From the NCBI GenBank assembly GCA_019925795.1, contig CM034315.1:25959867-26023866 (forward strand): DNA of 64,000 nt, read 5' to 3'. Under the pieces are notes generated by a model. That model did not search any database and was not told the origin of the DNA. It saw only the letters and a list, made by a program, of their open reading frames with translations. The stretch's first letter is position 1. Every line of letters begins with the position of its first letter. Made by a program: the position numbers and the translations under genes. This document shows positions 46,463-58,221 of this stretch, piece by piece. This DNA comes from Dendrobium chrysotoxum. Lineage: Eukaryota > Streptophyta > Magnoliopsida > Asparagales > Orchidaceae.

Positions 46463-47990
46463 CTACACACTGGATAAAGCATCAGTTGCTTTATTTTCCA
46501 AATTCGGCCTGTACTGAATCTCGAAATCATAGCCCAATAATTTGGACAGCCATCGCTGATGCTCCTCAGTCACCATCCTTTGCTCCAAAAGATACTTTAA
46601 GCTCCTCTGATCCGTCCTGACGATGAAATGTTGACCCAAAAGATAGGGGTGCCACTTCTGAATCGCCAAGACAATGGCGCGATCAGCTACCTCTCGTACA
46701 CTAACTTCAATCTTGCCCTTGTTGATAGCACTTGACTGAAATATGCTATAGGCATGTGATTCTGCATCAACACTGCCCCCATCCCATATCCTGATGCGTT
46801 GGTCTCTACTACAAAGACCTGGCTGAAGTCTGGAAGAGCTAGGACAGGAACTGTGGTCATGGCTTTCTTCAACCTCTCGAAGGCCTGAGTCGCTGCCTCT
46901 CCCCAAGAAAAGTTGTCATTTTTCAACTGCTCAATCAACGGCCACGCAATGGTACCATACCCCTTCACAAACCTCCTGTAGTAGCCAGTCAATCCTAGGA
47001 AACCCCTCAACTCCCTTATGTTCCTAAGCAGCGGCAATTTTTGCATTGCCTCAATTTTGGTTTGGTCCGCCACCACTCCTTGGGATACCACATGTCCCAA
47101 GTACTCCACACTAGACTGAGTAAAACTGCATTTCTTCAGCTTGGCTCTCAACTGATGCTCCTGAAGTACTCCCAAGACCATCCTCAGGTGTTCCAAATGC
47201 TCCTCCACAGTCTTGCTGTACACCAGAATGTCATCAAAAAAGACCAAGACAAACTTCCTGAGATACTTCATGAATACCTTGTTCATCAAAGACTGAAAAG
47301 TAGCATGAGTGTTAGTCAATCCAAAGGGCATTACCAGAAACTCATAATGTCCTTCATGTGTCCTGAAAGCTGTCTTTGGAACATCTGCTTCCCTCATTCT
47401 GATCTGGTGGTACCCGAATTTTAGGTCCAGCTTGGAAAACATCACTGCCCCATATAGCTCGTCTAACAGCTCATCAATCACTAGAATTAGGAACTTATCT
47501 AATATAGTGCCCTTATTCAGAGCCCTGTAATCTACATAGAATCTTCAACTCTCATCCTTCTTCTTGACCAGGAGGACTGGATTAGAAAAAGGGCTAACAC
47601 TTGGTCTGATGATCCCCGCCTCCAGCATCTCCCGGATCAACTTTTCAATCTAATCTTTCTGAATCTAAGGGTAACAGTAAGGGCGGACGCTGATCGGTGT
47701 CTCCCATCCCTTCAAGGTAATGGCGTGCTCCAACTCCCTTTGAGGCAGTAAATCCTATGGGGGATGAAAAACCTCGTTGAACTGGTGTATGAGCGGCTGC
47801 ACTGAAGAGGGAATATTTCCCTCCTCCTCTAGTCTAACCCCTTCCAGGCGGTGCAACTCCACCAAGTAGCCTCCTCCCTCCTCCTTAATGGTCCTGATTA
47901 GGGATTTGAGAGAAACCCCAGCCTTGGTCAGCCCCGCATCACCTTGAATCACCCTCCTTCTTCCCCCCACCACCAGTTCCATCCTCAAAG
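46463..47990 (-). pseudogene. Reverse transcriptase and RNase H of element H
   Basis: 47988-47755 is the pre-RT region. 47481-46687 is a long open RT: FSKLDLKFGYHQIRM, VMPFGLTNTHATFQ, and the active site VFFDDILVYSK intact; YYRRFVKGYG in the connection. RNase H begins as VVETNASGYGMG, where the family has TDASG, so its first catalytic aspartate is asparagine. 46906-46463, in another frame, continues with FIVRTDQRSLKYLLEQR and NKATDALS. At least three stops precede the long frame. Confidence 0.88.
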
Positions 47991-48059
47991 TACCCTAATT
48001 GATCTTGGTCTCCCCTAAGGTCTGTAGCCACTTCATCCCTAAGATGATATCAGTACTCC

Positions 48060-48300
48060 CCAATTCCAAGGGAAGGAAGTCCTCCCTCACCTGGGTGCCT
48101 TAAATCTTCAGCACTACCCCTCTACAAACTCCCCTACCCATCTCCACCTTTCCCGTGCCCATCATCACCCCATAGCCTCCTGTATCTACTAACTCCATCC
48201 CAAGTAGCTCAACAATCTGGGTGGAAATGAAATTGTGGGTTACCCCACCATCTATCAACACCACAACCTCACGGTCAGCTATCTCTCCTCTCACTTTCAT
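48060..48300 (-). pseudogene. Aspartic protease of element H
   Basis: Reads VVVLIDGGVTHNFIS, where the family has LIDSGATHNFIS. Serine to glycine at the catalytic triplet suggests impairment. Open for 66 residues, then a stop. Confidence 0.75.
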
Positions 48301-48367
48301 AGTGTGACTCAGTGAATCCCACTACTAAGTTCAGAGAGACTTTTGTCACATCCAGATACAACTTCTC

Positions 48368-49784
48368 CTACTCCTCCACTTCATACCTGCTCCCACCTCC
48401 CTCCTCGTCTTCCTCGTCTTCACAGACAAGGAGAATCTGAAGAGTTCGATCCTTGCACCTATGCCGCGGCATGTACTTCTCATCATATCTGAAGCACAAC
48501 CCATTTGCCCTCTTCTCCTGTATCTCCTTTTTCGTCAGCTTTTTGAAATGTCCCCCATTTCCCCCTCTAGTTTTCTCCTTCGGCACTTCCTTCAGACTCA
48601 CTAGGGCTGGCCCTTTTGAAGGTAAGAAGGTGGTAGTCATCCGGTACGATCCCCCTGAGTAGCTTCTCCGAGCCCCTCTCTCTGATTTCTTCGGATCTTC
48701 CACCAACTGCACCAGCTCCATGGCCTTCCCTAGGTTCCTCGGCTCCAACATTCTGACTGCTGTTCGTATCTCCGGTTTAAGCCCCTTCATGAAGTTCCCT
48801 TCCAGGGCTGACTTCGAAACATGTCCAATCTGCTGGCCAAATACTCGAACCGGTCACGGTAATCCGCCACAGTCCCCTCCTGAGTCAAGGCAAAGAATTG
48901 CTTATAGAATTCTCCCCCCCCCCATCGGCTTGGAAACGCTCTAGTAAGCATTCTTTGAACTCTCTCCAGTTCCAGATGGGCTCCCTCTTGTCACGCCATT
49001 GATACCATGCCAGTGCTTTCCCTTCAAAACACAATCCCGTTGTCGTCCGCTTCTACTCCTCCATCAACCCATTGACGGTAAAATATTGTTCCACCTTGTA
49101 AATCTAATCATGGCAATCCTCGCCCTCAAAGATGGGCATCTTCAATTTCCTCACCTTGGGATCTCCTCCGTATCCCAAGTATCCTCCATAACCTCCCATT
49201 GCTCGAAGAGGAAGTGCTCCTCACTTGTCCCGATCGTCCCTCCGATGATTATACCCGAACCCTTCATCGTATTCCCCTCTTCTCCCTTCAAAATCAGCAC
49301 CTCGACGATTAAATTCCTCCCTTCTTCCTTCAAAATCAGCACCTCGGTGATTAAATTCCTCCCTTCTTCGTTCAAAATCAGCACCTCGGCAATGAAATTC
49401 CTCCCTTCTCCTGACAAAATCAGCACCCCTTCTTTCATATCCCATACTCATCTCCTCCCTAGAAAGTGGCTCTAGAGGAGGCATTCCATCATCACCTTCA
49501 AGGTCCTTCACTTCCGGATTTTCCCTCCCCCTAAATCGGTTCAGATTTCCTCCCCTTCCCTGGCCGCCGTTGGTTTCTTTTGATTCTGAAGTCGCCGGTT
49601 TTTGTTTGTCTTCAAGCAACTTTTTCATCATCTCCTCCAGGGCGGTGAACATTCCATCCATCTTTTCATGAAATGATGCAAATTGATTTTGAAAATCAGA
49701 AATTTTTTCCTCAAAATCGGTCTTCAGTTGACCTATTTCTCCTTCCAAGACCTCAATTTTCCTTCCGGCCATTTTTCCTCCCAA
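48368..49784 (-). pseudogene. Gag of element H
   Basis: 49784-49221 starts MGGKMAGRKIEVLEGE, likely from the second methionine, with a coiled coil over residues 10-60. It ends in a 14-residue tandem repeat. After a frameshift the capsid follows (GEDCHDWIYKVEQYF-like, then KALAWYQWRDKREPIW). 48790-48368 holds the C-terminal capsid (HEGLKPEIRTAVRML) and a zinc knuckle CFRYDEKYMPRHRC, with its second cysteine changed to tyrosine. Confidence 0.8.
49275..49440 (-). repeat. 42-bp tandem repeat in gag of H
   Basis: Four units encoding a 14-residue motif, approximately RGADFERRREEFNH. Units are alike in DNA (TTCAAAATCAGCACCTCG on plus). Highly charged and likely helical. Confidence 0.9.
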
Positions 49785-49877
49785 GATCTACGAGATCTTC
49801 TTGCGGATGAAAGTTCCTTGCTGAAATTTCTGGATTTCAGCCGCCGATGGTCCCAAGACAACACTCTGATACCAATT

Positions 49878-50424
49878 TGATAGGAAATACTTGAGTTCGC
49901 AAGTAACCCTAAGGTAATACTTGAGTTCGCAAGCAAACCTACGCGAAATTGGTGGGAAAACAGGTCACAAACTGCTGTTCGCAGCAGCTACAGCAGCCAA
50001 TCACAATAAAAACAGAGAAAATCTGAAAGAAACCCAAGGAAAGACTTTTATTCCACTAGTAGACGAAAGAAAAACAGCAACGATACAGTGTTCTTCAATT
50101 CGAGAGGAAAAACAACTCTCCAAATCTCCAGCAATGCAAAGAGCCCAAGCCACAAACCCTAGATCTCACACTTTCATTCAAATTCGAGATAATCCCTAAT
50201 TCCCTCCTAAACACCTAATTAACTCCCAAGGAGAATTATAAATTTCCTAAACAGCTCTTTTATTCAAAATTTCCCTCCAAACCATGCGTTTAACCCATGC
50301 ATGGGCCCACAAGGGCTTCTGCCCCCTCCTCTTGCTCCTGGTTCCGCCCGGTTCTGGGCTGCCTGGAATAGAACAGGACCGGTCCAGGTTGGACTAATCC
50401 AGCCGGCTTAGGGCCGGCGTAACA
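49878..50424 (-). repeat. 5' LTR of element H (547 bp)
   Basis: Same termini as the other LTR. The primer site TTGGTATCAGAGTGTTG (minus, 49876-49860) adjoins it, matching initiator tRNA-Met. Confidence 0.92.
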
Positions 50425-50640
50425 ATTATTTCCATGGATCAAGGATTTGAAAGAATCAAAATGGGTAATTATAAATTAAGTGTTTTATTCCAGTCAATTT
50501 CTTACATTTTACAATTTCCTTTAAATATTGCAATCGTTATGTCTTATATGAATTACATTAACGAAGAGAATAAAAAAATGAAATTTTGAATTATCATCTT
50601 ATGAAATTATTATTATATGAATGAAACATTTAAATGTTCA

Positions 50641-50720
50641 ATATATATGTATATATATATATGTATGTATATATATATATATATATGTATGTATATATAT
50701 ATATATGTATGTATATACAT
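50641..50720. repeat. (TA)n/(TATG)n microsatellite
   Basis: Mixed TATA and TATG units over about 80 bp, inside the old LTR-like repeat. Confidence 0.9.
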
Positions 50721-51118
50721 GTAAATGAAAAAGGAAAAGAAAGTCGAATATGTTCATTTTTATATGTAAAATTTTTATATTACAAGTATAATTATCCACT
50801 CTGAGTTTACCATATAAACTCAATCTATTAAACTAACCTTTCAAGTAAGTTTTCTAGCAAACAGAAGTGGTTGAAAGAGAAGAGGAATACGATTACAGAA
50901 GATAGCGCATAAATGCAAGCAGGTAATTTATGGTTTATGTAAATGTTAAGTATGTGGAAGATTTTATTAGTAGTTTAATGGAAATTTTTTATTTGTGGCT
51001 CTTCAAAGTTTGTGGATTGTTAAAAATTACTATTATATGTAATTGTAGTAATTGTATTAACCGTTCGACTGTCATTTCTCACCTTGTTAATTCGAGTATC
51101 CGGGCCGGAACGTGATAG

Positions 51119-51639
51119 TTGAGGCTAGAAACACAAGTCAACTAAATTAAGGGTAAGCATCTTAGAAGTGTTTAGTAGCTAGCATTGTAACCAACGAATT
51201 GTATACCAGGTGATCATTAGCGACAGATTATGGAGTGCAAGAGTTGTAAGCCAGCCGACGAGAGCTAGTGACTGACCGTCTGGATACGAACAAAGGGTTA
51301 CCATCATTCTTTTGAAGGTAGATCCCTACTTCACTACAAACATCAAGATAGCCTATGTTGAGAAGCCATGTGCAACAACCACCGATGGAAAGAGAGGCAA
51401 GGATTGGAGGAGGTGACCAGCAATTTGGCAGGGAAGTTAGAGGTGTGCTCAGGTTAGGCTCATGCGACAAAATATTGCTCAGGCAGTTGTTTTATGTAAT
51501 AAACAAGGAGAGAAAGGACAAATGACAATAAAAGGAGAAGAGGCATAGAGAAAAAGAAAAAGAGAAATATAAGCGAGATAAAAAGGAGAGAATTTTTATC
51601 TAGTGTTTTTTCTAGCACTTTATTTCTCATTTTGGTGTT
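51119..51639 (+). other. Possible Copia LTR or leader
   Basis: Lies directly before a decayed Copia gag. Purine-rich near 51500-51600. Termini are not recognised. Confidence 0.25.
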
Positions 51640-52290
51640 TGATATTGCTTTCACACGCACAACTCTCCCCAATGATTGGGAGTTAGATTTTGAGGTTCTA
51701 CAGAAAATGTGGGAGAAGATGTTAGCATATGAAAAAATAAATATTGACTAGTTAGCGAGGATTTCAAATGTTGGAAGATGCAGGTCAAGTACTCATGGCA
51801 AATAACAATTACATGTTTCTTGGAACAAAACCACCTACTATGAGCCAAGAAGATTTCGATCTCTTGGATATATAAGAGTTAGGAGTTGTACACCTAATGT
51901 AAATGCAAAAGCTGCCTTCAACATATTGCATGAGAAGATCATAGCTAAAGTGCTAAAAGCTTCATCAAGCATGAATGAAAAGCCATCTCCAATGAATAAG
52001 GTATATCTAATGAGAAGACATTTTAATCTCAAGATGAAATAAGCCATTTGTATAGGAGAGCATATCAACATGTTCAATATGATCAAAAGTCAATTGACTA
52101 TGGTTAATATCAACTTCGATGATGAACTTCGTGCATTGAACTAGTTAACATCACTTTCAAAAAGTTCGGTTGTGATGATAATCAGTAATTCATGTAGGTT
52201 TACAAAGCTAAGTGAGGACATCAAAAGATGAGATTCAAATAAAAACCTATTCTTTTAGCACTTATATTAAACTCAAAGGGAGAACTAAAT
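51640..52290 (+). pseudogene. Decayed Copia gag
   Basis: Plus-strand frame near 51880-52240 reads RSCTPNVNAKAAFNILHEK, MNKVYLMRRHFNLKMK, then EHINMFNMIKSQLTMVNINFDDELRAL. This matches the UBN2-type gag of Copia (NKxxLMRRL then the QL...I..DE block), a lineage other than elements A to E. Several stops. Nothing of pol follows. Confidence 0.65.
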
Positions 52291-52319
52291 AGATAATAAC
52301 ATAGGTAGGAGAAGTCAAT

Positions 52320-53030
52320 CCACCGCACCATTGCCGCCCACCACCGGCCGCCGACCATCCTAGTCACAACTTTTTTATAATTTACATAGCATTCACTTTA
52401 CTTCAAACCAAACATAAAAAAGTAAAGTCCTGCATTCCTTTTTACTCATCCAAACGGCTCCAAAGTATTCATTTTATACTGTATTCCTTTTACACTGCAT
52501 TCATTTTTCAGGCAACCAAACAACTCCATAAAATAAAAGGAGAGTAAAGTATTCCAAATATAGGGGTTTTGAAAATATTAGTGTTTTCTTTGAAGTAAAA
52601 AAAATACAAAAAATTTTTTTTGAAGTATTTGATACTTACCCTCTAGTTCAATTTTTGTGTATTTAAAAATCATTATATTTGGTCAATTTTAAACACAAAA
52701 AATTCTCTACCACTGTCGCTACAGCCTGATGCCGCCAACCACCCTCAATTGTCTATTGCCACCCAACACTGCCACCACTGCTTGCCGCTCGCCATCAGTT
52801 GGCAGAGCCACTCCATCGTCAGCCACTAGCCATCATCATCATTGGGCTTTACAAAACATATATTTTATTTGAAGTCAAACAAAAAAAAATAATCAACTGC
52901 ATTGATTTTTACACTCATCTAAATAATTCATAACACTTCAAACACATTGCACTCTTTTTATAGTGAATTTTATTTTACTCTGCATTCCTCCAGCAAATCA
53001 AACGACCCCTAAGTCACAAACTTGAAACAA
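52320..53030. mobile_element. MITE-like DNA, possibly nested
   Basis: CCRCC-rich blocks lie between ends such as CAACCAAACAACTCC (52514) and CAAATCAAACGACCCC (52996), resembling the element at 40276-40862. Boundaries uncertain. Confidence 0.3.
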
Positions 53031-53039
53031 AATCACCAC

Positions 53040-55800
53040 CAACAATAACAACATCAAGCCTTTATCCCACTATTTGGGGTCAGCCACATGAATACTTTTT
53101 CTCTAGTCCTGTTAAGAGTCAAATTCTCATTTAAATCTAATTAAAAAAGATTATTTCTAATATTTTCTAACCAAGTCTTTTTAGGTTTACATCTACTTTT
53201 CTTAATGTTTGTCAAATCTAATACACCTACTCATCTAACCGGGTCATCAAGCGGCCAACATTTTGTGTCCAAACCATCTAAGGTGACTCTCTCTAATATT
53301 ATCTACCATTGGAACTACTCCAACCTTTTCACGTATATACTCATTTCCCATTCTGTCTCCAAGAGTGAAGCCATTCATCCATCGACCATCCTCATCTCTA
53401 CAACACTTAATTTTATGTTTCTCTTTTAATGTCCAACATTTTGCACCAAAAAGCATTGTTGGGCGTGCAGAATGTTGTCCATTAGAACAGAGCCAAATCA
53501 TTCCTCCACTTCAACCACCCAACTTGAATAATAAACCCAAGGAATCTAAAATATTCACTCTTATTAATGACTTGATCGCCCAAAGTCCCAATCCCCCCAC
53601 AAAATCTATTACTACTAAAATTACACTCCATGTATTCGGTTTTAGATCTACTCAAACAAAGACCTTTGACTCTAAGGTTAATCTTCATAATTTAATTTTT
53701 CCTTCAACTACCTCTCTAGTCTCATTAACAAGAAGAATATCATCAGCAAAAAGCATACATCAGGGTACATCCTCTTATAAATGTCTAGTAAGAACAACCA
53801 TGACTAGAGAAAAAAGATGTGGGCTTAAAGCTAAACTTGATTTAATCCAACTGAAATAGGAAAATACTTGATCAAACCACCTTGAGTTTGAACATAAGTA
53901 ACAGCCCCTGCTACATATCCTTAATGGCTTGAATATAAATATTATTAACTCCTTTCTTTTCTAGAACTCTCCATAGCACTTTTCTTGGAACTTTATCATA
54001 TGATTTCTCTAAATCAATAAATATCATATATATCCTCTTTATTTTCTCTATACTTCTCCATCAAACATTTCAATAAATGTATAGCTTTCATAGTAGACTG
54101 ACCTACCTAGGATGAATCCAAATTAATTTTGAGAAACATTAGTATCACGTCGTAACTAATGCTCAATAACTCTCTCCCATAGTTTTAATGTATAACACAT
54201 TAACTTAATTCCTCTATAATTTGCACTTTTATGCATCACATTTATTCTTAAAATAGGAATCAACACACTCCTCCACTCATCTAGCATCTTTTAAGTTTTC
54301 AAAAAAATATTGAAAAAGTTTCATAAGCCAAGAAATTCGTTCATCTCCTAAATATTTCCACATGTCTATTGGAATATCATCAAATCCAATAATCTTTTCA
54401 TATAATTTCTCTAAATCAATAAATATCATATGTATATCCTCTTTATTTTCTCTATACTTCTCCATCAAACATTTCAATAAATGTATAGCTTCCATAGTAG
54501 ACCAACCTACCGGGCATGAATCCAAATTAATTTTGAGAAACATTAGTATCACATCGTAACTAATGCTCAATAACTCTCTCCCATAGTTTTAATGTATAAC
54601 ACATTAATTTAATTCCTCTATAATTTGCACACTCTTATGCATCACATTTATTCTTAAAAATAGGAATCAACACACTCCTCCACTCATCTAACATCTTTTA
54701 AGTTTTCAAAATAATATTGAAAAAGTTTCATAAGCCAAAAAATTCCTTCGTCTCCTAAATATTTCCACATGTCTATTGGAATATCATCAAATCCAATAAT
54801 CTTTTCACACTTTATTTTCTTTAAAGCCTCTCTAACTTCGGTTGTACTAATGTGACGATAAAACAAAAAATCTCAATTTTTATTTAGGATGCTAAGGTCA
54901 CTAAAGTTAATCATATTCTCACAATTTTTATTGAAAAGCTTATCAAAATATCTCATCCACCTTTATTGAATATCCTCTTCTAATAAAAGCACTTTTTAAT
55001 CTTCATTCCTCATACACTTCACTTAAACTAAATCCTCACTTATCATATCTCTTTGTTTGGCTAACATATAAATACATCTTTCGCTATCCTTGATATCTAA
55101 TCTATTATATAAATCATTAAAAGCTAAATTCTTTGCATCATACATCAATTTCTTAGACTCCTTATATGCCACTTTATATCTTTCCTAATTTTTTGAGCTT
55201 TTACATCTAAATCAATTTTTATAGCAAAGCTTCCATTTGTTTATCTTTCTTGCACATTTTGATTCCACCACTAACTATTTTTACTATTAGGAGTTTTTCT
55301 TTTTAATACTCCAACCATATCTTTTGTAACAATCTTAATATCTCTAGCTACTTTTATTCACATAACATTAGTTTCCTCATGCTCAATCAAAATCTTCAGA
55401 TCTAGAATCTTACTCTAAAAAATTTATTATTAGCATACCTCCATCTAATCATAGGATAACATTTTATTTTATTTTTCATATTTCACCACTTCATCTTAAA
55501 GTCTAAAACTTATAAGCGATGTTGAGTAATTAAACTTTTACTCAGAATAACTTCACAATCTAAACGTTTTATTTTTCTTATAAGAAAATAATCAATTAAG
55601 TTTTACTACATCAATTCTTATAAGTGATGAGATGCTCATCTTTTTTCTTAAATAAGATTTAGCAATTACAAAATCATAAGCTAGAATAAAATCTAATATG
55701 GTCCTACCACCTTCATTAATCACTCCAAACTCAAAGCCACCATAAATGCTTTTAAAATCTTCTACCACTCTACTAATATGAATCCCTTGGTATATTTAAA
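53040..55800 (-). mobile_element. RTE-type LINE, minus strand, decayed
   Basis: The 3' end is at the left: GGCTTGATGTTGTTATTGTTG on the minus strand, the typical RTE tail. Toward the right come RT C-terminal pieces (53501-53247: RWMNGFTLGDRMGNEYIREKV), the palm remnants, FIDLEK/ IGFDDIPIDMWKYLG (54866-54277), and an endonuclease remnant near 55780-55500 (NEGGRTILDFILAYDFVIA, then DEHLITY and IDYFLIRKIKRLDC). Many stops. The 5' end is missing. Confidence 0.8.
54004..54806. repeat. 402-bp direct tandem duplication in the RTE LINE
   Basis: TTTCTCTAAATCAATAAATA starts at 54004 and again at 54406. The two units match with few differences through CCAATAATCTTTTCA (54400 and about 54800). It duplicates part of the RT region and creates a fused frame at 54570-54277. 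Confidence 0.9.
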
Positions 55801-56130
55801 ATTTTAAATTTCTTTAGGAGACATATCAATAATCTATAATTATCTAAATACCTTAAGGCATATATACTTCAAAGGGTTTGGAAGGTAATATATAATTATT
55901 AAAACTACTTTTAGATATATAACCTTAATCTATTTTAGTAGGGAGTTAATGTTTGCCTTTAACTTCTTCCAACAGTCTCAATTTCACCTAAAGTCTCTAG
56001 GAACTCCATCATTCCAAGACATGCATCAAAAGGACCTTAAGGGCTTCCTGTGGTTAGGTGTAGAATTTTTTATTTAAAAAAAAAAAGAAATTAGAAGCTA
56101 GATCATTCACATTAAATAAAAAAGAACTAC
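55801..56130. other. Unassigned interval between the RTE elements
   Basis: AT-rich, no coding frame or repeat recognised, apart from an A run at 56079-56090. Confidence 0.4.
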
Positions 56131-56142
56131 AAAGAGAGATCA

Positions 56143-56994
56143 GCCTTAAGCCCATATCTTTTTGCTTTAGTCATGGATGTTCTCACTAGACATTTGCAAG
56201 AGGATGTACCTTGGCGTATGCTTTTTGCTGATGATATTCTTCTTGTTGATAAGACTAGAGAGGGAGTTGAAGGTAAACTAGAATTGTGGAGGTCTATCTT
56301 AGAGTCTAAAGGTTTTCGCTTAAGTAGATCTAAAACAGAATATATAGAGTGTAATTTTAGTAATAATAGACCTAGTGAGGGGATTGTGACTTTGGTCGAT
56401 CAAGTCATTAATAAGAGTACACGTTTTAGATATCTTGGATCTATTGTTCAGAGTGATGGTGAAATAGATGGGGATATTATCAGCAGAATCCAAGTTGGAT
56501 GGTTGAAGTGGAGGAATCCATCGGGCTTACTGTGTGATAGAAAAGTACCCCTCAAACTTAAGGGAAAATTCTATAAGATGTGGGTGAGACCTGCAATGCT
56601 TTATGGTGCCGAATGTTGGCCATTAAAAGAGAAGCATAATTCTAAGTTAAGTGTTGCAGAGATGAGGATGCTCAGGTGGATGAGTGGCTTTACACGTAGA
56701 GATAGGATACGAAATGAGCATATTCGTGAAAAGGTTGGAGTAGCTCCAGTGGAAGATAAGATTAGAGAGAGTCGCCTTAGATGGTTTGGTCACATAAAAC
56801 GGCGGTCTCCCGATGACCCGGTTAGGAAAGTAGAGATCTTAGATTTGACTTATGTTAAGAAAGGTAGAGGTAGACCTAAAAAGACTTGGTTAGAAAATAT
56901 TAGAAATGATCTTACTTTATTAGATTTAAACGAGAACTTGACTTTTAACAGGACACAATGGAGAAAAAGGATTCATGTAGCCGACCCCACGTAG
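56143..56994 (+). CDS. RTE-LINE reverse transcriptase, C-terminal part
   Basis: The frame is open from the insertion edge through the stop at 56994, about 283 residues; the first in-frame ATG is 56173. It starts ALSPYLFALVMDVL, then the palm FADDILLVD with both catalytic aspartates, then GFRLSRSKTEYIEC, FRYLGSIVQ, and the RTE C-terminal region (MRMLRWMSGFTRRDRIRN, then RLRWFGHIKRR, and GRGRPKKTWLE). It lacks the endonuclease and RT N-terminus, so it cannot act alone. No stops, which suggests recent insertion. Confidence 0.85.
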   Translation, partial: ALSPYLFALVMDVLTRHLQEDVPWRMLFADDILLVDKTREGVEGKLELWRSILESKGFRLSRSKTEYIECNFSNNRPSEGIVTLVDQVINKSTRFRYLGSIVQSDGEIDGDIISRIQVGWLKWRNPSGLLCDRKVPLKLKGKFYKMWVRPAMLYGAECWPLKEKHNSKLSVAEMRMLRWMSGFTRRDRIRNEHIREKVGVAPVEDKIRESRLRWFGHIKRRSPDDPVRKVEILDLTYVKKGRGRPKKTWLENIRNDLTLLDLNENLTFNRTQWRKRIHVADPT

Positions 56995-57028
56995 TGGGAT
57001 AAAGGCTTGATGTTGTTGTTGTTGTTGT
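56143..57028 (+). mobile_element. RTE-type LINE, 5'-truncated, with 12-bp target duplication
   Basis: AAAGAGAGATCA flanks it at 56131-56142 and 57029-57040. It ends with a GATGTTGTTGTTGTTGTTG tail. It begins inside the RT, as expected for a 5'-truncated LINE insertion. Confidence 0.93.
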
Positions 57029-57040
57029 AAAGAGAGATCA

Positions 57041-58216
57041 ACAAGTACACAAATGTGAGACAAAGCCACTTAGGCTTTACCAAATAACCATAATCCACTA
57101 TATCCGGTTTTAGATTCTCAACATTCTCATTTGAGAAGTTGAGCTCTAGAAATACACCAAACTAACTATCTTGTACCAATGAACTTTATCATCCACTTTT
57201 TTATTCTTGAAACAAGCACCATTTTTTGCCCCCCACCCCCCCTAAAACTCCAAATGGCAAAAATAAAGGAGTTCAAATGTCCTTTTGAGTGCCTCCTTAA
57301 TGTATTAAATTTCTCCATTGAGCAAAGGCCGAATGAATGCTTCCAAATGGAGAATGAACCCCAAGTAATTTTAAATTCATTTCCATGTTTGAATAATAGC
57401 CCAACAATTAAAGAATAACTGAAATTCATCTTGTATGTAGGCCTTATACATGATAAAGATCTTTGATGAGATGATCCCTAATTTATTCATATATACCTTA
57501 CTTGGAATTTTCCTCAAGTATATAAACCAAACAAGGATTTCAACTTTAAAGCCAGTCATTTCAATCCACTTAAAGGATTTAACAATAACAGCACCATTCA
57601 TCACAAAGAAATACAAAGACTTGACAGTAACTTGACCTCCTATAAAAACTAAAATAGCATCATCCTTACTAGTGTTAAACGAAACATTTTCAATAAGTGT
57701 TGTTACAGTTCATCAAATCCCTTCTAAGCATAGAAGAAATGCTCCATTTTCCTCCCTAATCACCTCCTTGACATAATGAAGGAATTCATTTGATCGTTCT
57801 GAAATTTCATTCTCTTATTTCCCACAACGATTTTGTAACAAATTCCTTATCTTCAAGCTTCAAAATTTTGGAAACATAACCCATGTTAGAAAGTTGGATA
57901 AGAATAGATGCCTTCGAAAAAACATCCTTTTAAACTGTGTTTATCCATATTTGTAACTTCCCTAAATTTTGAAGTGCTGACCTCACGAGCTCCATATTTT
58001 CAAATATAAAAAGGTAACCCTAGTAAGGAAATCCAAACTTCAACAACATTTCTTTTGTGAGTGGCTCCTATATATTCATCTTCTTTACTAACCATTACCC
58101 TAACTCTTTCATGCCTCCATACAAATCAAAAATTAAAAAAACTTTTAAGACTAATTTCAAAAAAACTAAATGAAGATGATGTAGGAGAACCAATATTCTT
58201 CCCAATTATATTTTAA
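57041..58216 (-). other. Mostly unassigned; possible LINE ORF1 trace
   Basis: The minus strand near 58060-57960 reads EVWISLLGLPFYI, reminiscent of ORF1 proteins of plant L1 elements (DUF4283-like). The rest is full of stops. Single-motif evidence only. Confidence 0.2.
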
Positions 58217-58221
58217 CATAT

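Larger units (their letters stand above)
44443..50424 (-). mobile_element. Young chromovirus (Ty3/Gypsy), element H
   Basis: LTRs at 44443-44994 and 49878-50424 are nearly identical over most of their length, so insertion was recent. On the minus strand the order is primer site, gag, protease, RT, RNase H, integrase and chromodomain. Flanks GTTAT (44438-44442) and ATTAT (50425-50429) look like a 5-bp target duplication with one change. Stops and frameshifts are present in gag, pre-RT and RNase H joints. Confidence 0.92.
43539..51118 (+). repeat. Old LTR-like repeat, split by element H
   Basis: The part before H (43539-44442) begins TGTAATAACCGATTTAGCCG. The part after H (50425-51118) ends with GAGTATCCGGGCCGGAACGTG. 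Both ends resemble a class of long plant LTRs. The left part includes an exon-like AAAGGTAAGT at 43828. No coding region or second copy was found, so the identity is tentative. Confidence 0.3.
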
